A stretch of 9,164 nt of DNA from assembly GCA_000431975.1 (NCBI GenBank), contig HF988480.1, positions 1 to 9,164 of the forward strand, given 5' to 3'. The stretch comes from Prevotella sp. CAG:924 (GTDB lineage: Bacteria; Bacteroidota; Bacteroidia; Bacteroidales; Bacteroidaceae). Shown here piece after piece: positions 1 to 6,165 of the stretch (the first letter of the stretch is position 1; each line of letters starts with the position of its first letter). The notes beneath the pieces are model-generated. The model ran no database searches. It saw only the letters and a program-made list of their open reading frames with translations, and had not been told where the DNA came from. The position numbers were made by a program, and so were the translations under genes.

Positions 1-19
1 GCTAAACAATCCCCTATAT

Positions 20-211
20 TCATCGGGTGAGTCGCAAGCTGTCAGCACCTGTACATTTGCACCGGTGGCACTCGTCTATTAGGCGGCGTATAAGGTCTGT
101 GACCTGGCCGCGGCGCAGGGCTTCATCATCAACATGGTTGAAGTCTATGGAGTCATAAAATCCAATTCGGTCATTAGAAATATCTTTGTGATTGCGTTCC
201 CCCTCCGTCAC
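20..211 (-). CDS. Doubtful 63-codon reading frame, unrecognised
   Basis: This short frame starts with GTG and ends at TGA on the minus strand, downstream of purN. The frame is bounded upstream by an in-frame TGA about 25 bases before the GTG, so it cannot be much longer at its N-terminus. The product would be hydrophilic and rich in Asp and Arg, with a Cys-His-Arg-Cys-Lys-Cys stretch near the C-terminus and no signal peptide or membrane segment. I do not recognise a family. An AAAAGG sequence abuts the start codon, too close for a normal ribosome-binding site, and I see no convincing Bacteroidota promoter upstream. The stretch is AT-richer than the operon next to it. It could be a small gene, the decayed end of a larger gene, or chance. 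Confidence 0.25.
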   Translation of the reverse strand: MTEGERNHKDISNDRIGFYDSIDFNHVDDEALRRGQVTDLIRRLIDECHRCKCTGADSLRLTR

Positions 212-383
212 CTTTTTTATTGAGCTGACCGATTCTCAATAGAGGTATTTCTTAGAAAGTAAAAAGTGACGAAGTCGGGTAAAGCGTGTACAACAACGGG
301 GTACACACATATACTAAGAATAGGACACACGGAGCGCAACGGCATGCGCACACATCCATGCGCCCTGTCCGTCTTTCCTCTGA

Positions 384-953
384 TTATGACCGGAGCACCG
401 TCTCCTCTACCACCTTCGGGAAATAAGCCATCTCCAGCTCGTGCTCCTTGGCGGCAATGTCCTCCGGCGTGTCGGTCGGGAGGAGCGGCGTGCGGTACTG
501 TGCAATGATCTGTCCGCCATCGATGTCGGCCGACACCCAGTGCACCGTCATGCCTGTCTCTGTCTCTCCGGCGGCTTTCACAGCCTCGTGCACATGGTGC
601 CCCCACATTCCCTTTCCGCCGAACTTCGGCAGCAGGGCCGGGTGCAGGTTGATCATGCGGTGGTCGTAAGCCTCGATGAGGAAGTTGGGGATGAAGAGCA
701 GAAAGCCGGCCAGGACGATGAAATCAATAGAGTGTGACCGCAACAAGGGCAGGATCTTCTCCGGATCCATGAAATCCTTCTTTCCCATGACTGCCGTCTC
801 CACACCGAGCTTCTGCGCCCGCACGAGGGCATAGGCGTCGGCCTTATTGCTCAGCACGAGAGCCACGCGGATCTCATCGCTGTCTTTGAAATAGCGTATC
901 AGGTTCTCACAGTTTGTACCGTTGCCCGATACGAAAATGGCTATCTGCTTCAT
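384..953 (-). CDS. purN: Phosphoribosylglycinamide formyltransferase (GART)
   Basis: This enzyme transfers a formyl group from 10-formyl-tetrahydrofolate to GAR, the third step of purine synthesis, in the cytoplasm. The 189-residue product is close to the usual PurN length. Visible motifs are the phosphate-binding loop SGNGTN at residues 9-14, the catalytic motif NLHPALLP at 102-109 (Asn102 and His104, matching the known Asn/His pair), and HWVSADIDGG at 138-147, whose Asp145 matches the third catalytic residue. The frame stays open 15 codons further upstream, but that extension lies inside the preceding S4-domain gene and lacks family similarity. The ATG at 953, directly before KQIAIFVSG, is therefore the better start. 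It lies 4 bases after the S4 gene's stop codon and is the last gene of the minus-strand operon. Confidence 0.95.
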   Translation of the reverse strand: MKQIAIFVSGNGTNCENLIRYFKDSDEIRVALVLSNKADAYALVRAQKLGVETAVMGKKDFMDPEKILPLLRSHSIDFIVLAGFLLFIPNFLIEAYDHRMINLHPALLPKFGGKGMWGHHVHEAVKAAGETETGMTVHWVSADIDGGQIIAQYRTPLLPTDTPEDIAAKEHELEMAYFPKVVEETVLRS

Positions 954-957
954 GATC

Positions 958-1431
958 TTATTCTTTGAATGATCCTTCATCATCGTCGTCATCGTCATCC
1001 CAATCGTCGTCGAAACCGAACATCACGGGCTCGACAAAATTATCAAGGGCACGACGCTCCTTCTTCGTGGGACGACCCGTACCGCGCTGGCGGTCGACGA
1101 ATCCGCTGATGCGGCTCATCTCCAGCAGTTCATACTGCTTAGGATCCGTGACATCCTCCAGCACCTGCGGTATGAGCTTGGCGCCCACTCGTGTCTCCAG
1201 ACAGGCCAGGATGCGGAACGAATAGGTGATCGGCGGTTTCTTCACGCTCACCACGTCACCGGTCTTCACCGTATGGGAAGGCTTCACCGTGACACCGCCG
1301 ATGGTCACACGTCCGTTCTTGCAGGCGTCGGCCGCCTGCGATCGTGTCTTATAGATACGGGCGGCCCCCAGCCATTTGTCCAGCCGGGCCTGCGGTCCGT
1401 ACTTAGGCAATCGCAAAACCTTTTCTGTCAT
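958..1431 (-). CDS. hslR: S4-domain RNA-binding protein, HslR type (Hsp15-like), with acidic tail
   Basis: The 157-residue product carries an S4 RNA-binding domain at about residues 15-65 (RLDKWLGAARIYKTRSQA, then NGRVTIGG and VKPSHTVKTGDVV). A Bacteroidota-typical C-terminal segment with SRISGFVDRQRGTGRPTKKE follows. E. coli Hsp15 binds stalled 50S subunits carrying nascent chains, so a role in ribosome rescue is a family-based inference. The neighbour pth, which recycles peptidyl-tRNA, fits that theme. The ATG overlaps the pth stop codon as ATGA, suggesting translational coupling. The odd feature is the end: after FGF come three Asp, a Trp and then seven consecutive Asp (residues 141-151), a strongly acidic tail on an otherwise basic protein. 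Confidence 0.9.
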   Translation of the reverse strand: MTEKVLRLPKYGPQARLDKWLGAARIYKTRSQAADACKNGRVTIGGVTVKPSHTVKTGDVVSVKKPPITYSFRILACLETRVGAKLIPQVLEDVTDPKQYELLEMSRISGFVDRQRGTGRPTKKERRALDNFVEPVMFGFDDDWDDDDDDDEGSFKE

Positions 1432-2006
1432 TTCTTATGTTTCCCGAACTTATTGAACTGGTTCATCGTCGCGTCGATCCCCTGCAGCACAAAGCTGCGG
1501 ATGATGTCACCCGCCATGTCGATGGTGGGCTGCAGCGTCTTCATATCGTCTTCCGAATAGTGACCCAGCACCCAGTCGATCTGTCCGCCACGCGGATAGT
1601 CGTTGCCGATACCCACACGCAGACGCGAGAAGTTCTGACCGATGAGCTGGATGATATGTCCCAGTCCGTTGTGTCCGCCGTTGCTGCCGTCCTTCTTCAG
1701 TCGGAAGTCGCCCAAAGGCAAGGCCACATCATCGCTGATGACGAGGAGGCGGCTCTGGTCGATCTTCTCCTGGTTGAGCCAGTAGCGCACGGCGTTGCCG
1801 CTCAGATTCATGAATGTCGTCGGCTTGAGCAGGAACACCTTGCGTCCCTTGATCGACGTCTCTGCCACGAATCCGTAACGGCGGTCGCTAAAACAAATAT
1901 TGGACGCTTTAGCAAAAGCGTCCAATACCATAAATCCTGTATTGTGACGGGTACCGGCATATTCATCGCCGGGATTACCCAGTCCGCAAATAAGATACTT
2001 GTCCAT
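1428..2006 (-). CDS. pth: Peptidyl-tRNA hydrolase
   Basis: This enzyme cleaves the ester bond of peptidyl-tRNAs that drop off ribosomes, recycling the tRNA. The 192-residue product has normal family length. The active-site residues are visible: Asn11 in GLGNPG, the catalytic His21 in GTRHNTGF, Asn67 in TFMNLSG, the SDDVALPLG segment with Asp92/Asp93, and Asn113 in GSNGGHNGL. The ATG lies 2 bases after the rplY stop codon and the TGA overlaps the next gene's ATG, so it sits in the middle of a tightly packed operon. The rplY-pth pairing is common in bacteria. No damage to the gene is visible. Confidence 0.97.
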   Translation of the reverse strand: MDKYLICGLGNPGDEYAGTRHNTGFMVLDAFAKASNICFSDRRYGFVAETSIKGRKVFLLKPTTFMNLSGNAVRYWLNQEKIDQSRLLVISDDVALPLGDFRLKKDGSNGGHNGLGHIIQLIGQNFSRLRVGIGNDYPRGGQIDWVLGHYSEDDMKTLQPTIDMAGDIIRSFVLQGIDATMNQFNKFGKHKK

Positions 2007-2008
2007 TA

Positions 2009-2620
2009 TTACTCAGCAGCAGCCTCGTCGCTGGCAGCGGTCTTGGCTGCAGCCATAGCGTTACGGGTCATCTTGATAGAGCAAACTACCACATCCTTGC
2101 TGGTAGCCATCTGCAGGCCCTCGAAGTTCAGGTCGCCCACCTTGATGCTCTTACCGATACGCAGGTTGGTAACGTCGATATCGAGGTGCTCGGGAATCTG
2201 CTGGTAAGGAGCGACAACGCTGATCTTACGGATAGACAGGTTCATACGGCCACCGTCGCGTACACCCTGAGCCAGACCGTTGAGCTTAACGGGGATGGCG
2301 ATGGTGATAGGCTTCTGGTCGTTCACCTCGAGGAAGTCTACGTGCAGAGGAGCGTCTGTCACGGGGTGGAACTGGATCTCCTTCATGATGGCTGTGTGTG
2401 CCTCACCGTCGATCTCCAGCTTCACTACATAGGTATGAGGAGTATAGATGATCTTACGAAGCTCGGTGAAGGGGCATGCGAAAGCGAGGGCTACGGGCTT
2501 GCCGTCCTCTACTGCCTCACCGTAAAGATTACAAGGAATCATTCCCTCCTTGCGAAGGAGCTTAGAAGCTTTCTTACCAAGGTCTGTACGCTTCTGACCT
2601 GCAACTGTGATCTCTTTCAT
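2009..2620 (-). CDS. rplY: 50S ribosomal protein bL25, CTC form
   Basis: This protein binds 5S rRNA in the large ribosomal subunit. The 203-residue product is the long CTC/TL5 form. An L25 domain covers about residues 1-95 (RTDLGKKASKLLRKEGMIPCNLYG near the start, and HPVTDAPLHVDF at 86-96). A beta-rich TL5 C-terminal domain follows to about residue 185, and the protein ends in an Ala-rich tail. Codons favour a restricted set such as GTA, AAG and CGT, as expected of a strongly expressed ribosomal protein. It is first in the minus-strand operon, with a near-consensus promoter about 95 bases upstream and a leader of roughly 88 bases. Confidence 0.96.
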   Translation of the reverse strand: MKEITVAGQKRTDLGKKASKLLRKEGMIPCNLYGEAVEDGKPVALAFACPFTELRKIIYTPHTYVVKLEIDGEAHTAIMKEIQFHPVTDAPLHVDFLEVNDQKPITIAIPVKLNGLAQGVRDGGRMNLSIRKISVVAPYQQIPEHLDIDVTNLRIGKSIKVGDLNFEGLQMATSKDVVVCSIKMTRNAMAAAKTAASDEAAAE

Positions 2621-2715
2621 TGTTGTGTTACTCTAAATTAAATTGTAGTTATTAATTCGCCATCACACGGGAATACGGGGGCACACGACCGCCCGACACC
2701 CTCTGAAAAGCGGTG

Positions 2716-2747
2716 CAAAGGTACGGAGTTTATTTCTATTGTGCAAA
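2716..2747 (-). promoter_or_regulatory. Promoter of the rplY-pth-hslR-purN operon
   Basis: Read on the minus strand, TTTG (2747-2744) is followed by 20 bases and then TACCTTTG (2723-2716), a full match to the Bacteroidota sigma consensus. Transcription should start near 2709, giving a leader of about 88 bases before the rplY ATG. The quality of the match fits a ribosomal protein operon. Confidence 0.8.
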
Positions 2748-2783
2748 GTTTTTCTAAAAAAAACACTTTTTCCTCATACATTA

Positions 2784-2815
2784 CTTGTTTATACGCGTAT
2801 TTTTATCTAATTTTG
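2784..2815 (+). promoter_or_regulatory. Promoter of the nusB operon
   Basis: CTTG at 2784-2787, one base off TTTG, is followed by 20 bases and then TAATTTTG at 2808-2815. The predicted start near 2822 gives a leader of about 33 bases. The promoter is divergent from the rplY promoter, with the two -33 elements about 37 bases apart. The spacer holds a perfect 10-base palindrome, ATACGCGTAT, at 2791-2800. Confidence 0.65.
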
Positions 2816-2854
2816 CACCGAAAACATTCATAGACAACGTAACACGTAAGGGTA

Positions 2855-4051
2855 ATGATTAACCGGGAAATAATACGTATTAAGATAGTTCAATTAACCT
2901 ACGCATACTATCAAAACGGCAGCAATAACATTGACACCGCTGAAAAGGAGCTTCTTTTCAGTCTTTCCAAAACATACGATCTTTACAATTATCTGCTCGA
3001 CCTCATCGTAGCTGTCACCCGTGAAGAGCGTCGCCGTGTCGACCTGCTCACCCAGCAGGCACACCGGGAAGGAAAGGACGTTCCTTCTCAGAAATTCATA
3101 TTCAACCGGTTCGCCACCCAGCTCGAAGAGAACAAGATGCTCAATGAGTTCCTTGAGGACAAGCATATCACATGGGACGACGATCAGGAGTTTGTACGCA
3201 AGCTCTGCGATCAGGTCGAACAGAGTGAGATCTATCAGGAGTACATGTCCCAGCCGACAAGCACCTACGATGAGGACCGCGAGCTGTGGCGCCGTCTCTA
3301 CAAGCAGCTCATCGAGGACAATACCGACATCGACGCCCTCCTCGAGGAGAAGAGCCTCTATTGGAACGACGACAAGAACGTGGTCGACACCTTCGTGCTG
3401 AAGACCATCAAGCGCTTCGACCCGAAGAACAAGAACAAGCAGGAGCTGCTGCCCGAGTACGCCGACGTTGAAGACAAGGAATTTGCACGCAAGCTCTTCC
3501 GCGCCACCATTCTCAACGCCGACACCTATCAGCGCTACATGAGCGAATACTCGCGCAACTGGGATTTCTCGCGTATGGCGTACATGGACATCATCATCAT
3601 GCAGATCGCCATTGCCGAGCTGCTCACCTTCCCTGCCATTCCCGTCTCCGTGACCATCAATGAATATGTGGATCTGGCCAAGCTCTATTCCACCCCACGT
3701 AGTGGAGGCTACATCAACGGCATGCTCGACAATCTCGCCCGCTACTTCAACCAGGCCGGCCTGATGCGCAAGCCCATGGAGGAGCGCAAGCCCCGTCAGG
3801 ACAACCGTCGGCAGAACAACCGCCGGCAGAACAACTATGGCGAGGAAGGTCGTCCCCAGCGTCTGCGCTTTGTGCATCGTCCCCGCATCAATGAGCAGCA
3901 GGCCACTGATGCAGCAGCTGATGCCCAGCAGCCCGTACCCGACACACAGGAGGCACCGCAGGACGCACCCGCACAGGAGGCACCGCAGGACGCACCCGCA
4001 CAGCAGGCTCCTGAGACGCCCAAGGAGACCACAGAGCAGACGGAGGCATAG
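2855..4051 (+). CDS. nusB: Transcription antitermination factor NusB, long Bacteroidota form with low-complexity tail
   Basis: NusB, with NusE (S10), binds boxA RNA and supports rRNA antitermination. The N-terminus (INREIIRIKIVQLTYAYYQ) and the C-terminal NusB half at about residues 237-298 (MAYMDIIIMQIAIAELL, VSVTINEYVDLAK, GGYINGMLDNLARYF) are clear. The product has 398 residues; E. coli NusB has about 140. The extra length has two parts. Residues 86-236 are a helical insert between the two NusB halves, apparently built of about five 32-residue units, each with an aromatic residue about 21 positions in, followed directly in four of the five by Asp or Asn. Residues 306-398 are a tail, first basic (RRQNN twice), then rich in Pro, Gln, Ala and Glu and containing a 9-residue tandem repeat. 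The ATG at 2855 follows TAAGGG and agrees with family starts. It heads the plus-strand operon. Confidence 0.93.
   Translation: MINREIIRIKIVQLTYAYYQNGSNNIDTAEKELLFSLSKTYDLYNYLLDLIVAVTREERRRVDLLTQQAHREGKDVPSQKFIFNRFATQLEENKMLNEFLEDKHITWDDDQEFVRKLCDQVEQSEIYQEYMSQPTSTYDEDRELWRRLYKQLIEDNTDIDALLEEKSLYWNDDKNVVDTFVLKTIKRFDPKNKNKQELLPEYADVEDKEFARKLFRATILNADTYQRYMSEYSRNWDFSRMAYMDIIIMQIAIAELLTFPAIPVSVTINEYVDLAKLYSTPRSGGYINGMLDNLARYFNQAGLMRKPMEERKPRQDNRRQNNRRQNNYGEEGRPQRLRFVHRPRINEQQATDAAADAQQPVPDTQEAPQDAPAQEAPQDAPAQQAPETPKETTEQTEA
3945..4003 (+). repeat. 27-bp in-frame tandem repeat in the nusB tail
   Basis: Two exact 27-base copies (3945-3971 and 3972-3998) are followed by a 5-base start of a third. 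Each encodes QEAPQDAPA in one phase. Because 27 is a multiple of three, gain or loss of units would keep the nusB frame. Confidence 0.9.
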
Positions 4052-4062
4052 CCTTCTCATGC

Positions 4063-4115
4063 TCCGGTTCCACCGGACAGAAAGACAGCGTAGGCTCACG
4101 ACAGCCCGCCTGTCG
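4063..4115 (+). other. Two intercistronic hairpins between nusB and yajC
   Basis: TCCGGT-TCC-ACCGGA at 4063-4077 forms a 6-bp stem. CGACAG-CCCGC-CTGTCG at 4099-4115 forms another 6-bp stem. No T-run follows either, and I see no promoter before yajC, so these are more likely processing or stability elements in a shared transcript than terminators. Confidence 0.45.
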
Positions 4116-4164
4116 GTCAGCAAACAACAGATTATTAATCACTTAAGAAAACAATAAAAAAAGA

Positions 4165-4488
4165 ATGAACACAATCGTATTAGCTGCTCAGGCAGCTCAG
4201 GGTGGTGGCAGCATGTTGTCGCTGCTGCTGATGATGGTAGCCATCTTCGCCATCATGTGGCTCTTTATGATCCGTCCCCAGCAGAAACGTCAGAAAAAGA
4301 TCCGCGAGTTCCAGAACTCCCTGCAGGAAGGCTCATCCGTAGTCCTCGGCGGCGGCATCTATGGCACCGTGAAGCATATCAACCTGGAAAAGAACACCGT
4401 TGACGTAGAGATCGCACGCGGCGTGGTTATCACGGTTGACAAGAACTATGTCTTCGCCAGCGTGAGCCAGCAGCAGCCCAACGCATAA
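4165..4488 (+). CDS. yajC: Preprotein translocase subunit YajC
   Basis: YajC is a small single-pass inner-membrane protein that associates with SecDF-YidC at the Sec translocon. The 107-residue product has the family layout: a short N-terminus, a membrane helix at about residues 17-36 (MLSLLLMMVAIFAIMWLFMI), the hallmark basic stretch RPQQKRQKK at 37-45, and a small beta-rich cytoplasmic domain with GGIYGTV and VVITVDKNYV. It ends in a Gln-rich tail. It is next to nusB and the YbbR-like gene here, with no secD or secF in the window, whereas in many Proteobacteria yajC precedes secDF. It is probably transcribed from the nusB promoter through a 113-base spacer. Confidence 0.95.
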   Translation: MNTIVLAAQAAQGGGSMLSLLLMMVAIFAIMWLFMIRPQQKRQKKIREFQNSLQEGSSVVLGGGIYGTVKHINLEKNTVDVEIARGVVITVDKNYVFASVSQQQPNA

Positions 4489-4511
4489 ACGGGTAAACGG
4501 TCATCACAGAC

Positions 4512-5492
4512 ATGACACATCCCACAAGCATATTCAAGCCTGTCAGAAACTTCTTGTTCAGATTGCTGAACAAGGAGTTTTTGATTTTTCTGTTCTTTCT
4601 CTTCCTCAGTGGTGTCTTCTGGCTGATGATGACACTCAACGAGACCTACGAGAAAGAGCTGAAGATTCCCGTGCGTCTTGTGGGAGTGCCCCGCAACATC
4701 GTCATCACCACCGACCTGAGCGACTCGGTACGTGTCACCCTGCGCGACAAGGGCTTCGTGCTCATCAGCTACATGATCCATAACAAGCTGTCGCCACTCA
4801 TCGTCAACTTCGACACCTATGCCAACAAGCAGACGGGACAGGGCGTCGTGTCCATGTCCGACCTGCAGAAGATGGTCAAGCAGGAGCTGCTCAACTCCAC
4901 CGTCATCCTCTCCGTGAAGATGGACTCGCAGGACTTCTTCTTCAATTACGGGCGACGTAAGCGTGTGAAGATACAGCTCATCGGCAACATCCGGCCGGCG
5001 AAAAACTATTACCTCTCTCATGTGGAGTTCTCGCCGGAGAGCGTCACCGTCTATGCCAACAAGCAGGCCCTCGACAGCATCCGGATGATACAGACGGAGT
5101 TCCAGGACATCGTCAACTTCGACGACACTGTGGTGCGCCGTGTACGGCTCAAGGCAGCACGGGGCGTCAAGGTCACGCCGTCGACGGTCACCCTCCGCCT
5201 CTACCCCGACATCCTTACGGAGGAGAGCATGGAGGTGCCCATCACTGCCATCAACAAGCCCGACGACCTGATCATCCGCACCTTCCCGCCGAAGGTAAAG
5301 GTCATCTTCACCGTTGGCGTGAGCATGTTCCGCTCCATCCGTCCCTCCGACTTCGTTGTCGTTGTCGACTACAAGGAGATCGCTGCCCACCCCTCCGACA
5401 AGTGTAACCTCTACCTGAAAGCGACGCCTCACGCCGTACGCTCGGCCCGGCTGGAGACGACACAGGTCGACTATCTTATCGAGCAGCAATAA
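4512..5492 (+). CDS. YbbR-like domain protein, membrane-anchored
   Basis: The 326-residue product begins with a short positively charged N-terminus and one membrane helix at about residues 23-41 (FLIFLFFLFLSGVFWLMM). A large beta-rich region made of YbbR-like segments follows, for example IPVRLVGVP near residue 50, VEVxVYANKQ-like strands near the middle (VTVYANKQALDSI) and EVPITAINKP further on. The anchor suggests that the bulk lies in the periplasm. In Firmicutes, YbbR (CdaR) regulates the diadenylate cyclase CdaA. No such partner gene is present here, and the Bacteroidota protein's role is not established, so I do not transfer that function. It starts 23 bases after yajC and is followed by coaE in the same direction. 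Confidence 0.85.
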   Translation: MTHPTSIFKPVRNFLFRLLNKEFLIFLFFLFLSGVFWLMMTLNETYEKELKIPVRLVGVPRNIVITTDLSDSVRVTLRDKGFVLISYMIHNKLSPLIVNFDTYANKQTGQGVVSMSDLQKMVKQELLNSTVILSVKMDSQDFFFNYGRRKRVKIQLIGNIRPAKNYYLSHVEFSPESVTVYANKQALDSIRMIQTEFQDIVNFDDTVVRRVRLKAARGVKVTPSTVTLRLYPDILTEESMEVPITAINKPDDLIIRTFPPKVKVIFTVGVSMFRSIRPSDFVVVVDYKEIAAHPSDKCNLYLKATPHAVRSARLETTQVDYLIEQQ

Positions 5493-5505
5493 CCCCTGGG
5501 ATAAC

Positions 5506-5538
5506 GTCCGCTCCCTGCGGACAGTCTGTTCTGTCCGC
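5506..5538 (+). promoter_or_regulatory. Overlapping, mutually exclusive hairpins upstream of coaE
   Basis: GTCCGC (5506-5511) can pair with GCGGAC (5517-5522). The same GCGGAC, as part of GCGGACAG (5517-5524), can instead pair with CTGTCCGC (5531-5538) in an 8-bp stem. The two structures exclude one another, as in an attenuator. No T-run follows the second hairpin. The ATG of coaE is 23 bases beyond it. Confidence 0.45.
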
Positions 5539-5561
5539 TTTCCTCAAAGCATATATAAAAG

Positions 5562-6149
5562 ATGAAAATAGCAATCACCGGCGGTATCGGCAGCGGCAAG
5601 AGCTTCTTCTGCCGCGAGTTGGAGAAGCGCGGCATCAAGGTGTACGACTGCGATGCTGCCGCCAAACGGCTCATGGCTACCGATGTCCGTTTGCAGGACG
5701 GCCTGTGCCGGCTCGTAGGCGACAATGTCTACGAAGGTACGACGCTGCAGAAAGCCGTCCTCGCACAGTTCCTTCTTCAGTCGGAGGAGCACAAACAGCA
5801 GGTCAACGATGTGGTCCATCCCGCCGTGGCCCGCGACTTTCTGGAGAGCACTTTCGACTGGCTCGAGAGCGCCATCCTCTATGAGAGCGGCTTCGACAAG
5901 CGGGTGCCCTTCGACTTTGTGGTCTGTGTGAAGGCTCCCGACGAGGTGCGTCTCGCACGCATCATGGAGCGCGACGCCATCTCCGAAGCCAAGGCCCGTG
6001 AGTGGATCGGCTGCCAGATGCCCCAGGACGAGGTGGCTGCGCGCGCCGACTTCGTGATCAACAACGACGGCAAGGCCGATGTCGGCAAGCAGACCGAACT
6101 CCTGCTCCATCTGCTGGGCATTCAAAGAATGAATACTATTAATTATTAA
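5562..6149 (+). CDS. coaE: Dephospho-CoA kinase
   Basis: This enzyme phosphorylates the 3'-hydroxyl of dephospho-CoA with ATP, the last step of coenzyme A synthesis. The 195-residue product has normal length. It shows the P-loop GGIGSGKS at residues 7-14, the substrate-binding DCDAAAKRL at 29-37, HPAV at 86-89, YESG at 107-110 and the lid-region RLARIMERDAISEAKA at 130-145, ending with DFVINNDG at 163-170. All are typical of CoaE. It lies 69 bases after the YbbR-like gene and 16 bases before the DUF5606 gene. I see no promoter in the upstream gap, so cotranscription with nusB-yajC is likely. Confidence 0.96.
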   Translation: MKIAITGGIGSGKSFFCRELEKRGIKVYDCDAAAKRLMATDVRLQDGLCRLVGDNVYEGTTLQKAVLAQFLLQSEEHKQQVNDVVHPAVARDFLESTFDWLESAILYESGFDKRVPFDFVVCVKAPDEVRLARIMERDAISEAKAREWIGCQMPQDEVAARADFVINNDGKADVGKQTELLLHLLGIQRMNTINY

Positions 6150-6165
6150 ATCAATAAGAAACGAA

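Noticed and set aside
261..306. Possible purN terminator: stem GTGTAC/GTACAC (286-291 with 301-306) and minus-strand T-run at 265-261
   Set aside because: The stem is only 6 bp with a 9-base loop, the T-run is about 20 bases away, and it lies about 80 bases past purN. This is too weak to list as a feature.
384..998. Longer start for purN, 15 codons upstream of the chosen ATG
   Set aside because: The extension lies inside the end of the S4-domain gene and arises from its GAT/GAC repeat. The family start is at KQIAIFVSG.
1437..2207. 256-codon plus-strand frame opposite pth and rplY
   Set aside because: It overlaps two certain minus-strand genes, has no promoter or ribosome-binding site, and has a composition typical of an antisense shadow.
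2894..4123. 409-codon open frame on the minus strand opposite nusB
   Set aside because: It is an antisense shadow caused by GC-rich codon use. Its product is a Leu/Val/Cys-rich run with no family likeness, while the plus strand encodes a clear NusB.
4446..5489. 347-codon open frame on the minus strand opposite the YbbR-like gene
   Set aside because: The product is rich in Asp, Val, His and Leu without domains. The opposite strand has a membrane anchor, YbbR character and operon spacing.
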